Below are positions 22,234 to 31,986 of a stretch of 64,000 nt of DNA, in pieces. The DNA lies in contig CAZZNY010000002.1 in assembly GCA_964655935.1 (NCBI GenBank), forward strand, positions 186,001 through 250,000, in the 5' to 3' direction. Below the pieces are notes generated by a model. That model had not been told where the DNA came from, did no database searches, and saw only the letters and a program-made list of their open reading frames with translations. The DNA is from CAZZNY01 sp964655935. Its GTDB lineage: Bacteria > Patescibacteriota > Gracilibacteria > BD1-5 > UBA2023. The translations under genes were made by a program, and so were the position numbers. Every line of letters starts with the position of its first letter. Position 1 is the first letter of the stretch.

Positions 22234-23265
22234 TTAAATACTTCCAGAGATAGCATCAAGTCGCTCATCTAGCTCCAATTCCATATCTATACCAAATCGA
22301 ATCGTCCCAACAACGCTTCCTTCTTCATTTTTTGCTGGTTGAGTCGTCCAATAAATTGATCGGTGTTTTCCTGATTTTGTCGTAAGTGTAAAAACACGCC
22401 TGGAATACCCCTCGCCATTTTGTTTTATATTACTGAGTGCTCGCAGAACTTCCTCGTAATTTTCTCATTTATAGAGTAGTTTTGCTATATTCTCAGCGTG
22501 AAACAATTCATAACGAGAATATTCGGTAATATTTATAAAAGCTTGGTTGAGAAATATTGGCTTTCCATCAATTCCATACTCTGCTGCTGGAAAACTGAGT
22601 CCATCAAGGTAGTGCCACATTTTCTCTCGAAGTCAGATATCTTTTCGTGTGTCCTGAACAATACAATTATACATCTGTATGAATTCATCGATAAATCGAG
22701 TACTATCTTGTAGTTTTCTCCCGAGAGCCATTACTCTCTCCTGATCAGTAAAAACATCCGGTAAATGCTTTTTAAGCGCATTAAGATGGTCCTCATTTCC
22801 TGTGTCCATTACTTTAGAAAGATCGCCTAATACTCTATCGACCGTGATAGAAAAATCTCATCGTCTTTTTTTAATCTCATTCGTACTCACCATAAGCCAG
22901 CACCAGAATGTAGCCGGAAACATTGTTACCATAAGTGGGGTAGTTCCACTCGTAATAGCATATGCGAGACCGATAGTATTGACCGTTCCAAAGAGGCTAA
23001 AAGTAGCTGAACTAATCTGTCGATTTTTCCGAACCTGTCCAAGAAACTGTGGAATGTATGCAAAAAATACAACAATTCCTCCAAGAGAATAAATAAGACC
23101 AAGAAGTCCAGCAAGTTTGTTATCTGATTTGTGGTAATCGTCTACTTTTTTTTCAATCCAATCGGGAATGTATGGGGAGTTTGCATACGTTGTGTTGTTT
23201 TGAAAAAAACTCAATCAAGTAACAGCAATGCCCAAACAGATAATAAATTTTTTTAAGAATGTCAT
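22234..23265 (-). CDS. PQ-loop (SemiSWEET-like) membrane unit fused to a PAS domain, paralogue 2
   Basis: 343 residues. A signal peptide-like start (MTFLKKFIICLGIAVTGLSF) is followed by the helices LAGLLGLIYSLGGIVVFFAY with the PQ motif AYIPQFLGQV, GTVNTIGLAYAITSG and TMFPATFWCWLMVSTNEI. The helix spacing and the FPATFWCWL-type third helix match paralogue 1 almost exactly. A helical linker (about 135-200) leads to a PAS domain (about 205-335: AAEYGIDGKPIFLNQAFINITEYSRYEL ... GTIRFGIDM). Shorter than paralogue 1 because of a shorter N-terminus and linker. Several TGA codons are read as Gly. It is probably co-transcribed with its neighbours. Confidence 0.8.
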
Positions 23266-23290
23266 AAATTGTACAAAATATATGTAGATA

Positions 23291-24751
23291 TTATAACTCC
23301 TCTCATTTTTTATCGAAACTTCTTTCATCTTCATCTCGGACAACCGCGGGACGCATAAAACGAATATTTCCTGCTGATTGTCACTTATGTTTTAATCCCA
23401 AACTTGTCCACATAGTTGAAACTGGGAAGCCTTTTGCTCAACGAGGATTAAAAAGTACTTCAGAATATCCTTCACCGGGTTGTAGTTGAGATACACAATC
23501 TATAACTCATTGAAGGGTATCTTTAGAGTATGCATAAAACAAATTCATAAGACTTGGAGCTTTTTCAGATGCCTGATGAATTCTATATTCTTCAAGCGAA
23601 ATAGGATAACCATAACTCGTTGGGAGAAAAACTTCATCTGGAGAATCACAATCCTGATTTGCTGCAGCAATCTCTTCTGTTTTTATTCTTAATTCATCAC
23701 CTTCAGGTCAGAAGAAAAAGCTTTTCCAATCATCAAGATAAAAGTGTAATTGTGCTAAATTATATCCAAGATGGTGTTCCATTCATTTACTCCAAAAAGT
23801 CGGTCTTCCATTAAGATTATAACGAGCAATTCAAAAAGCGAGTTGATTATTGAGTGCATCTAAATTTTGACTGATATTTTTGATGGCTCAAATACCTTCG
23901 ACAATATCTGCAAATTCTTTGCGTGTAATGTCTGTATAGAGACCTGACTGAACTGCCTGACTCACTTTTGCTTGAAGCATATGAGATTTTGAATGAAGAT
24001 TTGGAAAAAATTGCGCTCATTCAAGAAGATCTCGAGTTCATAATTTTTGCATTTTTTCACTTTGTTGTTCACTTTTCATTACTCATCGTTCGTGTGGTGG
24101 TACGGGATTTTTTCCAGGTAATAAATATTCTGGAATACCAATACGTATTGTTCCACCAGTCGCTGCTGGAAAGGTAGTCCAGAGCACTTTAAGTCTTATA
24201 TTATTTTCTCAAAGCTTAGTGTCATCTTCTCATTTATCTGGATCTATCCATCTAGTTAAAGCTTCAAACTCTTTGAATTGATATCCAGCACCCTGATCAG
24301 CCTCAATAAGTGCTCAGGTCACTCTCATATACTCAAGAGGAACTACATCTTGATTATATACTGCCTCTTTATAAGAAATTCCTGCCCTATTAAGATCATT
24401 GATATCTTCTCGTGTATCTCACATAGTACGCAAATAGCTCTTACTTGATGCAACAAGTCTGTCATCTTTATCATACACAAGAACAAATAATTCTGATATA
24501 TCCAAAAGATTCAAAAAATTTCCACACATTTCATTTCATCGTGCAAAAAGAGTATTTATATTTTCTATCTCTTTTTGGGTTATATAAAGCTCTCCGGTCA
24601 AATGAGAATCGATTAAACGCTTCTGTAAAACACCTTGTAATGAGTGTACCGCAGACTCAGAATGTCCAGTTAGGCTAGTCTCAAATTGTCTATAACCCTC
24701 TGGAACGTATCATCCAAGTGGCATACCCTGTTCTTCTTCTGGATGTGTCAT
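23291..24751 (-). CDS. Tandem PAS-like sensory protein, no output domain
   Basis: 486 residues with about 19 TGA codons read as Gly. Two regions look PAS-like: about 70-200 (FVLVYDKDDRLVASSKSYLR ... GGTIRIGIPEYLL) and about 280-480 (FGIARYNLNGRPTFWSKGMEHHLGY ... AGNIRFMRPAVV). Both end in the GxIRFG-type strand seen in the PQ-loop-PAS paralogues, suggesting common origin. No membrane helix and no kinase, cyclase or DNA-binding domain is visible. It is the first gene of the minus-strand sensory run and may be the soluble partner. The PAS assignment is by pattern only. Confidence 0.65.
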
Positions 24752-24785
24752 AATTAAATAAAGCTATAAAATTAAAATAAGTAAA

Positions 24786-25778
24786 TTACATTTTTGTCTT
24801 TCCATAAATAGTTCTCGCCGTTCCCTGACAAACATTCTCTCGTGCTTCAGGTGAAAGTTGATCTAGGAAAATATCATATCGTTCTAATATCACTCAGAGT
24901 CGCTCGAAATTACCGATTACATCCGATCCGATACACATTCGGTGAGAATATTTTTCGACAAGTGAAATCCAGTCGGCATTCGGAGTTCATCCTGGACACA
25001 TGATCGCATCATAGAGAACCCAGGAAAGATCAACGAAGAGATTCTTATATTCTTCAAGGAGTCGATCGATCATCTCATGATAGAACGGAGCATAGACATT
25101 TCTTGAAGCACCACAGTGAGCAAAAACTACTTTTGCTCGTGGAAATTCTCGTAAGAGCACTTCAAATTCCGGAAGATATTTAGGATGATCCGGTACCCAA
25201 CTTGAAGTAACATTTTGATGAAAAAGGACGGGGAGATTTTTCTCAGTCGCAAATTCCATGATCGGATAGAGTGCTTCGTTATTAGGTCGTGGTGGTTCAC
25301 CTTGAGTCAATGCTGTAAGATCGTCGTGTCTCAGAAGAATCTCTCAGATTCCAGAAAATACTCCCGGATAATATTCGATGACTCGTTTAATATGATTAAT
25401 TGCATATTTATCAGTTGGATTGAATCCACCTACGAGCGGATAAAATCTTTTTTGTTCATCGGTCGTTAATTTTTTATATTCTTCAGCGATAATACTGTCC
25501 GTGAATGAGTAATAATAACACGCACTATCATCGGACATATAGTAGTCCGGTGCTTCTTTTTCATATTCAGCCCAGAGTTTCGTCGTCGGAAGTCAGAAAA
25601 TAGTCGCTTCAGTTACATTACACTCATCCATGTATTCGAGAAGTCGCGAGAGTCCGCGAGTCCTCTGGAGAAAATCGACAATATGCAAATGCCCATCAAC
25701 CATAGGATACTTTGAACCATAGCGTCGCTCAAGACGTTTTACTATGTTTTCTGGATTTTGTTGGTGTTCATTACACAT
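24786..25778 (-). CDS. Amidohydrolase-family metal-dependent hydrolase
   Basis: 330 residues with the TIM-barrel amidohydrolase-2 pattern: the metal-binding HLH motif in VDGHLHIVDFL, a lysine/aspartate region around GFNPTDKYAI, His in VLFHQNV, VVFAHCGASRN, and a C-terminal metal Asp in RMCIGSDVIG. TGA-encoded Gly include FGLPTTK and GEILLR. These enzymes hydrolyse or decarboxylate cyclic or carboxylated substrates; the substrate cannot be told. The start ATG 25778 overlaps the stop of the upstream 255-aa gene by 8 nt, so the two are translationally coupled. Confidence 0.82.
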
Positions 25779-26538
25779 TGTTGATAGTAAGTGAATCTGT
25801 GAGATAATCCATGAGAATAGTTTCTTTTTTCGTGCTTAGTTTTTTTATGAGTGAGATACCTTGTCGATCATCATCCATAAGCTCACGAAGGGCAATACTA
25901 GAATATGAATAGATGAACTTATACGCCATTTTTTCGGACATACCTCGTACAAGCCAGACAAAATCCTTAAATCGATGAACTTTCTTTTTTAGAACTGGAA
26001 AAGTCAGCATATCGACGAGCAAATCTTTGTTCTGATCTACGAGAAAATGTAAAACATCATATACATCATCTGAACTCGGAAGAAGCCTGACAAGATTGTC
26101 GGCTGCGATCGTACGAAGTACAATCTCTTCTCATTCCTGATTATTCCATTCGAGTACCGCAGAAAGTCCACCGGCATCATGAATAATCTGAAGAAGTCCT
26201 TTTTGACGAATACGCTTGATAAGCAAGGTACGATCCACTTGATTCACGATTCCTGATAACATATAAGCGAGTCGCTGAGCACTTCCGATAATCACCGGGA
26301 GTGTATCACTCACGAGAAACATGAGTAAAAATTTATTTCTTCCAAGAAGTGGTTTTAATACTTTCAATAGTCATTCTCCTGTCTGGATAAGCTTCATAAG
26401 TCCATCATCTCCGATTTGCTGAAGTACTTCTTTTTGTACCTCTTCACACTCCAATAACTCAAAAACGAGAGCCAGCTCATGCTCATCTCGCACTCGGAAT
26501 TCTTTTTGTCAGATATGAAAAGTGAATGAGTCGCTCAT
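25771..26538 (-). CDS. Hypothetical helical protein coupled to the amidohydrolase
   Basis: 255 residues, nearly all predicted helix, with repeated short helical pairs (GDDGLMKLIQTGEGLLKVLKP; GLLQIIHDAGGLSAVLE) resembling an HEAT-like alpha solenoid. TGA codons are read as Gly in HIGQKEF, TGEGLL and elsewhere. No membrane segment is convincing. The stop overlaps the amidohydrolase start, implying linked production and possibly a scaffold or regulatory partnership, which is inference. No family is recognised. Confidence 0.65.
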
Positions 26539-26635
26539 GGAAGAAAAAATAATACAAGTTGTAGTGAATTATAATGACTCAGGTGCTTGTGTCAAAGAGC
26601 AATGGGTTGACATTATTATATTGAAATGAATAATG

Positions 26636-27445
26636 CTAGTTTTTTTCAAACCATGGCGGATTCGATCTTCCTGATTTTGTAGACCAGAGATATACTTTCG
26701 ATAAATCTGGAAGGAGTAATGCTTCATCTCGCGAAGCATAACTATGAAAAATATGATCTGGGAATTCTTGGGCAATAGCTCATTTTTCTAACATCATTCT
26801 CATAATAACGTACTTTGCGGCCGCTTCTTCAGGATCACATCCATGATTATGAAGCGACGCCCTTCGAATCAGTTCTTCTTTTAGGGATTTTTTTCCGTAT
26901 TTCACCCATCATTGTTTCATATGTAATTCATCTGCTTTATCCAAAACAATCAAGCCTGTCTCCTGAAATATCGCATCAATTTTTTCTCGACTAATATTAC
27001 GTCTATTCCAAATATCCGACAATTTTTTTATCTGAAACAAATTTGGATCCAAAGTATCTGACAAAGAGTCATAGTATGATTGGATTGTTTCTTCTGGAAT
27101 ACCATTAGATCGACCATGTTCATCGGCAAGAATAACATCATATTTTACTCATTCTCGGTGAATCATCTCCACTCTTTTTGCCACTTTATCTTCAAGAAAT
27201 TTAATTGCCTTCATGTCTGAAGTTTCGATTTTTACTTTCTCTCATACTCACCAAAATCCCACAAGAGGAATAGGCATATGACTAAGAATAGCTCTTCTGA
27301 TGGCCTCTTCAATATCATGAGGATCAAGCGGAATATCACGAGATATGTGCCTGCTATTAAAAATATCGCGTACCTTTCTCACAGATAACTCTGGATCGTC
27401 TAATCCTAGATCTACCGTATCTACTCTACCTTGTGGACGATTCAT
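26636..27445 (-). CDS. Hypothetical 269-residue protein
   Basis: Frame ATG 27445 to TAG 26636-26638 with TGA codons read as Gly (VGFWGEYERK, LEKGAIAQ). Charged, soluble and helical, rich in Arg, Glu and His, with motifs such as YDVILADEHGRSNG. No recognised family. About 100 bp separate it from the 255-aa gene downstream. The 27446-27670 gap on its upstream side contains the promoter of the divergent 27671 cassette. Confidence 0.65.
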
Positions 27446-27552
27446 AAGACCTATTTAAAATAAAAGAATACACTCTATAATAGATGTTTTATATCATATG
27501 TCAAAATGGTAACTATTGACTAATAATCAATGTATAGGATTATGAATATTTT

Positions 27553-27580
27553 TTGACAAAAGAAAAGAATTGACTATATA
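27553..27580 (+). promoter_or_regulatory. Consensus promoter of the 27671 cassette
   Basis: TTGACA (27553-27558), 16-bp spacer, TATATA (27575-27580). The leader contains a long hairpin at 27612-27648 with GACAAC/GTTGTC arms, then AGGAG at 27659-27663. Confidence 0.7.
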
Positions 27581-27670
27581 TTACAGGTCAACTTTCATCA
27601 TCAAAAATCTCGACAACAATCCGTCGATGGTTCGATGGAGTGGTTGTCCTCATGTTTTAGGAGAAGTACA

Positions 27671-28159
27671 ATGAGAAAAAATCCAGACTTCAGAGTATGG
27701 CCATCCGAAATGTTTGGCGCCTGGGAAAAATGGCAAAAGGATTTTAATCCTCCTACAGAAGCCCCAACAGGGTTTCCGACCAGTTTTTCCGGCCCCCTCC
27801 CCGACAGCTATGTCGAAAGACTCCACGGATACAACCAAAAAACAGGGTGCGTCCATGGGGATGACTGTAATGAACACACCTTCAGAACTTTCTTAGTAAA
27901 CAAGGGACATCTTCTTGTTTCACCTGAAGGATTTGAAGATGATATCCTGTGTGTACCCCGGGAAGTTCACTATATCAGTGGAAGGTGGATATCCTCGGTC
28001 GTGTCCCTAGCGGACAACAGCAAAGAATGCCACGTCAATTTCCCCGACCCTGGGGAAGTCGACTATTTCCACCTGTACTTTGTGGAATTCTTCCCAGACG
28101 GCAGCTTCAAACTGTTGTCTAGGACAGAACTCCTATCTCTCACTCCACCCAAAGCATGA
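27671..28159 (+). CDS. Hypothetical protein, standard-code-like cassette gene ending in TGA
   Basis: 162 residues from ATG 27671 (AGGAG 7 nt upstream) to TGA 28157-28159. There is no TGA inside the frame and codon use is more GC-rich than in the neighbours. A strong terminator begins 6 bp after the TGA. Reading TGA as Gly would add 39 residues through that hairpin and into antisense elp3. The protein looks soluble, acidic and aromatic-rich (WPSEMFGAWEKWQKDF near the start; EVDYFHLYFVEFFPDG near the end), with two Cys in GCVHGDDCNEH that could bind metal. No family is recognised. Confidence 0.7.
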   Translation: MRKNPDFRVWPSEMFGAWEKWQKDFNPPTEAPTGFPTSFSGPLPDSYVERLHGYNQKTGCVHGDDCNEHTFRTFLVNKGHLLVSPEGFEDDILCVPREVHYISGRWISSVVSLADNSKECHVNFPDPGEVDYFHLYFVEFFPDGSFKLLSRTELLSLTPPKA

Positions 28160-28164
28160 GAACA

Positions 28165-28203
28165 AGCCCCGGACGCATCACGCGCCCGGGGCCTCTCTTT
28201 TTT
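28165..28203 (+). terminator. Terminator of the 27671 cassette
   Basis: GCCCCGG/CCGGGGC stem (28166-28172 with 28186-28192) with additional GCGC pairing inside, followed by a T-rich run. Confidence 0.85.
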
Positions 28204-28215
28204 AAAATGTTCACA

Positions 28216-29907
28216 TTATTTTTCCAGCTTTTTCACCATATATTCGCCCTGAAGTTCATATCCAAGTTTTGCATAGTATGCTTGTACTCCGACTCCTGCG
28301 ATAACCGCGATCTTCGTGATATTCGGATGATTCGTCAGAATAATCTGTTCCGCTTTCGCCATAAGTCGTTTTCAGAATCCCATATGTTGGCCAGTTCCAT
28401 CAGATTTTTCACCGACACGAAGCTGATCTCCGAAAGTATGAAGTTCACGCACGATCGCACATCATTCGAGTTCACTAATAGTAGGTTTTTCTCAGGTAAA
28501 AATCTCTGAAGGAATTCGAAGTCGCAAAAGTGAAAAGAGTGTTCGATCTTCTGAATCGATGTATTGCAAAAAATATTCTTTTCCATCGCTCGCATCATAT
28601 TCCTGAACTTCAAGAATCGCATTTTCTGGATTATTTTCTTTGAGTCGAATCTCACGCGCCGATATATCATGTCGTGAAAGTCAAAATTCTTTCATTTTCA
28701 CATCGGTCACCTGTCGAAGATTCGCGAGCTTCGAGCCTTCGAGAATCTCACTCGCTGGAATATCGCGATACATACGATTCAGACGGATATACTCGGGAAT
28801 CATACCTTGCATTCGAGCCATAAGATCGACCAATACTTCGTCATCATATGCTTTGAATCCGCCGTTTTTCCAGATTTCTGTGAGTTCGCTATTTGGTGTT
28901 ACTACCATCGGATAGATTTTTAATTCATCTGGACGAAAATCAGGATCATCAAAAATTCTTGCGAGACTTTCGATATCACACTCTGGAGTCGAACCAAGGA
29001 GATTTGGCATCATGTGAGCCACCACCTTGAATCCTGCATCTTTCAGTAATTTCGTCGCGCGAATACTTTCAGCGTTTCCATGTCCTCGTTTATTGAGTTC
29101 GTTTATCTCGTCAAAAGTCGTCTGGTAACCGATCTCCACTCTTGTAATTCCATAACTTCGTAGTCTCTTAATCTCTTCAGGTGTAATCCAATCTGGTCGT
29201 GTCTCGATCGCAATTCCGATGACTCGACTTTCTGCAGTTTCATTTCGTTTTTTTGCTTCTTCGAGCGTCTTTGAAGTATATTGCTCATATCATTTTTCGA
29301 GTCGGAACGAAGCGAATTTTTCCGCATCCACGCTCGTGTTCGCGATGTGTTTTCGAGTAAGAGAATAGTTCGTATGTGCATCATACACTCACTTAATAAA
29401 TTCCTCCTGGTACGCTTTCGGATAAAAACTCCAGGTTCCACCAATAATTCGGACATCGCACTTATCGATCGTATGACCGGTAATCTCGAGTGAACGCAGA
29501 CGATTCTGGACTTGTCTCACTGGATCGAACGCATTAAGTTCGGCTCGCATAACAGCAGGCTCGTTTGGTATATAACTTTTCGGAAGGTTTTCATTTGTCG
29601 GACAGTAGATACACTTTCCCGGACAACCCCAGAACTTCGTAAGAACAGAGATAACAGAGACTCAGGAAAGCGACCTGATCGCTCGTTTTCGAAGAATCTT
29701 ATGAATTCGAATATCATATTTCATCTCACCAAGCTCGATAAGCTCATGATATCGCTCGATAAGTGCGATTGCTGGAATAACTTTCGCGAGTTTATATTCT
29801 CGATAAATATGATTTTTAAGTACCTGAAAGGACTCCTTAGTTTCCACTTCCGTGTGTTCTACTAAGCTTTTTAGGATTCGATCAATGATTTCGAGTTTTT
29901 GAGACAT
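28216..29907 (-). CDS. elp3: Elp3-type tRNA wobble-uridine modifying enzyme (radical SAM plus GNAT)
   Basis: 563 residues. The radical SAM domain has its [4Fe-4S] cysteines in FWGCPGKCIYCPTN (about 93-105) and downstream core motifs ETRPDWITPEEI, YGITRVEIGYQTT and VVAHMMPNLLGSTPE. The C-terminal acetyltransferase domain includes CAIVRELHTFGDQ and GQHMGFGKRLMAKAE. This domain order defines Elp3, which adds the carboxymethyl group to C5 of tRNA wobble uridines. A few TGA codons are read as Gly, for example LSGVSV and EFGLSR. Length matches bacterial and archaeal Elp3. It is followed downstream by the convergent 27671 cassette. Confidence 0.93.
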
Positions 29908-29912
29908 AGTAA

Positions 29913-30122
29913 TTATATATTTTTAAATTTTTCTTTCCATTCTATAAGACTCAGTCTTTTTATATCTTTTCCATGAAGTATTTCTCCAGAAATCATTTTC
30001 CAAAGCACATATGGAGCTCCACAATCTTCACATTTTGTATTTCCACCAAATTCACAAAATCCTTGTTCTTCCCAGAGTTTCAGGCAGAATGCGAATTCTT
30101 CAGTAGTTTGATTTGGTAACAT
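29913..30122 (-). CDS. Small protein with one CxxC pair
   Basis: 69 residues starting at ATG 30122 (MLPNQTTEEF) and ending 6 bp before elp3, so probably in one operon. The only motif is FGGNTKCEDCGAPYV, a single zinc-knuckle-like pair, with two more Cys nearby (AFCLKL, GFCEFG) that could complete a metal site. The frame stays open further upstream into the repeat element at 30155-30288, but that extension is repeat sequence and is left out. Confidence 0.6.
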   Translation of the reverse strand: MLPNQTTEEFAFCLKLWEEQGFCEFGGNTKCEDCGAPYVLWKMISGEILHGKDIKRLSLIEWKEKFKNI

Positions 30123-30154
30123 AAAAATAATATAAACTAGTAGACATTGATACA

Positions 30155-30288
30155 GCGAGAGACCCTGGGAGAGCTTGAGAGGGGAAACTGTTTGAGCAGA
30201 TTGATAGTTGTGCAGATATCGAGCGCTAGCTATGTCTGCGAGTTTTTCTCCTCTCAAGACTTTTGGTACTTTTGGTCACAAAAGTATA
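30155..30288. repeat. Structured dispersed element, copy 1
   Basis: About 134 bp sharing GAGAGCTTGAGAGGGGAAAC, TGTTTGAGCAG, CTATGTCTGCGAGTTTTT and TTTTGGTACTTTTGGT with copies at 45421-45554 and 59401-59534. GAGAGGGGAAA can pair with TTTTTCTCCTCTC and GCAGA with TCTGC, giving a long stem with an inner hairpin. Intergenic in all three places. Confidence 0.8.
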
Positions 30289-30318
30289 GAATAATTCTCG
30301 AATTACAAAAAAGATTGT

Positions 30319-30346
30319 TTGACTTTTAATAAAAATTTTGTATAAA
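30319..30346 (+). promoter_or_regulatory. Promoter of the 30405 cassette
   Basis: TTGACT (30319-30324), 16-bp spacer, TATAAA (30341-30346). Confidence 0.65.
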
Positions 30347-30404
30347 TATTAAGCTTGATCAACCCTAAGCCATCTAATGATGTGCTTATTCCATGGAGAG
30401 TGTC

Positions 30405-30659
30405 ATGAATAAACCACCGATCACCCTGAATCAAGAGGATGTGGTCAAACTCATCCTCGAAAGTCAACAAGCCGCCAAGAATGGTACGACTGTCATCGTC
30501 GGACATGGCATGTCCATGCGAGACGATGAAGTTAGTAATCATATCGAAGTTGGCAAGTGGGCGGAAGAACTCGGCTGTAAAGTCGAGTATCTGGGACGTA
30601 TAACCGCAATTGATATCGTCCCCATCGGATACAGGGAAGTCATCTTTCCTCCGACATGA
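30405..30659 (+). CDS. Hypothetical small protein, standard-code-like cassette gene ending in TGA
   Basis: 84 residues from ATG 30405, chosen over ATG 30393 because GGAG (30395-30398) sits 6 nt before it. It ends in TGA 30657-30659 with no internal TGA, and a strong terminator follows at once. Reading TGA as Gly would continue about 60 codons into antisense ddl. The protein is a compact alpha/beta type (TVIVGHGMSMRDDEV, KWAEELGCKVEYLGRI). Glycine codons are GGA, GGC and GGT only. No family is recognised. Confidence 0.7.
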   Translation: MNKPPITLNQEDVVKLILESQQAAKNGTTVIVGHGMSMRDDEVSNHIEVGKWAEELGCKVEYLGRITAIDIVPIGYREVIFPPT

Positions 30660-30678
30660 TTCCCACATCAAGCATCAC

Positions 30679-30702
30679 CAAGACCACCTCCGGGTGGTCT
30701 TG
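30679..30702 (+). terminator. Terminator of the 30405 cassette
   Basis: Ten-base perfect stem CAAGACCACC/GGTGGTCTTG with loop TCCG; only a weak T-run follows. Confidence 0.7.
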
Positions 30703-30747
30703 TGCGTATTATAGCCAGATATACTATTTTCCAAAATTCTTTCTTTT

Positions 30748-31788
30748 CTAGATTTCTCGAGCAAATTCCACAAGTTTCGTGATGAGTTCGGTATACTTTA
30801 TTCCGGTCGCTTCCATCATCTTCGGAAACATACTGATATTCGTAAATCCTGGAATTGTATTAATCTCATTTACGAGAATTTTTCCAGATGGTTCAAGAAA
30901 CAGATCCACTCGCGACATTCCCGAACATTCTAATACTTGATATGTTTTTATAGCAAGCGCCTGGATCTCAGCTATTTTTTCTTCGAAAAGACGAGCTGGG
31001 ATATCGAGCTTCACTCCGACATCGATATATTTTGCATCATATGAATAAAAATCATCGGTCATATCAACTGTGACAATCTCACCTGGAAACGAAGCAACAG
31101 GAAAATTATTTCCGATGACCGAACACTCGATCTCACGACCCATAACGGCGCGTTCGATAATAATTTTCGAGTCGTGTAAAAAAGCATTTTTAATGGCTTC
31201 CGAGAAATCTTTTTCTTCCATTACTCGGGATATTCCGATCGACGATCCCATGTTTGCTGGCTTTACAAAAAATGGAAGTCCGAGCTTATTTTTTACTAAT
31301 TCAAAAGAGATAGACTCTATCTCATGTTTTTTATAGACGAGAAAATCGGTTACTGGAATATTCGCATCCCGAAGTAATCGCTTCATTATGTCTTTATCCA
31401 TTCCGATTGCTGAAGAAAGCACTTTCGGGCCAACATATGGAATTCCTGCCTGAGTCAACAATCCTTGAAGCGAACCATCTTCACAATTTGGACCGTGCAT
31501 CACTGGAAAGACTACATTAATCTCAAGTGGCACAATCTCATTATTTTTTATCACACAAAAAGCATTTTTTTCAAATCCTGGTCGTACAATAATTTCTGAA
31601 ATTATTTCTATTTTTTCGCTTGTAGGTTTTTCACACAAGAAAAACTTTCATTCTTTATTTAAAAAAATCGGAAGAACCTCAAATTTTTCTCTATCTACCG
31701 CGTCATAGACATTTTTTGCTGATTTTATAGACACTTCATGCTCAGCGGATTTTCATCCAAACAGAAGTGCGAGTCGTGTTTTTGGCAT
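30748..31788 (-). CDS. ddl: D-alanine--D-alanine ligase
   Basis: ATP-grasp ligase (346 aa) that makes D-Ala-D-Ala for peptidoglycan. Motifs: LLFGGKSAEHEVS at the N-terminus (second Gly encoded by TGA), VFPVMHGPNCEDGSLQGLL, FVKPANMGSSIGIS for ATP binding, ECSVIGN, and the C-terminal VNEINTIPGFT metal-binding loop. Length is normal. The frame uses TGA for Gly again in NKEGKFF. It is divergent from the tRNA-Gly pair upstream and convergent with the 30405 cassette. The presence of ddl implies a peptidoglycan wall. Confidence 0.94.
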
Positions 31789-31852
31789 AGTTTGATATCA
31801 AAAATAAGAAGCTTCCAGATTATATTTCTTTGGCTCTTTTTGCGAAATTTTT

Positions 31853-31880
31853 TTGACAATTGGCACTCTTTTTATACAAT
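31853..31880 (+). promoter_or_regulatory. Promoter of the tRNA-Gly pair
   Basis: TTGACA (31853-31858), 16-bp spacer, TACAAT (31875-31880), about 18 bp before the first tRNA. Confidence 0.75.
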
Positions 31881-31897
31881 AGCCGCGCATTAATCTC

Positions 31898-31976
31898 GCG
31901 GGGGTAACATAAAAGAGTGAGTGTACTAAGGCTTCAACCCTTGGGTGTGCCGGTTCGAACCCGGTCCCCCGCTCCA
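31898..31976 (+). tRNA. tRNA-Gly(UCA), the UGA-decoding glycine tRNA
   Basis: Cloverleaf with acceptor GCGGGGG/CCCCCGC, discriminator U73 and encoded CCA. D-arm ACAT/GTGT. Anticodon stem TAAGG/CCTTG with loop CTTCAAC, so anticodon TCA at 31934-31936. T-arm GCCGG/CCGGT with loop TTCGAAC. G1-C72, C2-G71 and U73 are the identity elements of bacterial tRNA-Gly, so it should be charged with glycine and read UGA. Its anticodon explains the in-frame TGA codons of native genes. A tRNA-Gly(UCA) is established for SR1 and Gracilibacteria. A selenocysteine tRNA is excluded by normal arm lengths. Confidence 0.93.
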
Positions 31977-31986
31977 TAGATTTTTT

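Noticed and set aside
30140..30257. Coding extension (MRGEKLADI...) upstream of the 69-aa gene and a similar frame in the 45421 repeat
   Set aside because: The frame is created by the dispersed repeat itself; copy 3 does not keep it open, and a sensible ATG lies at 30122.
31898..31976. Selenocysteine tRNA
   Set aside because: Acceptor and T-arms have normal 7+5 lengths and the variable loop is short; no selenocysteine insertion hairpins were seen.
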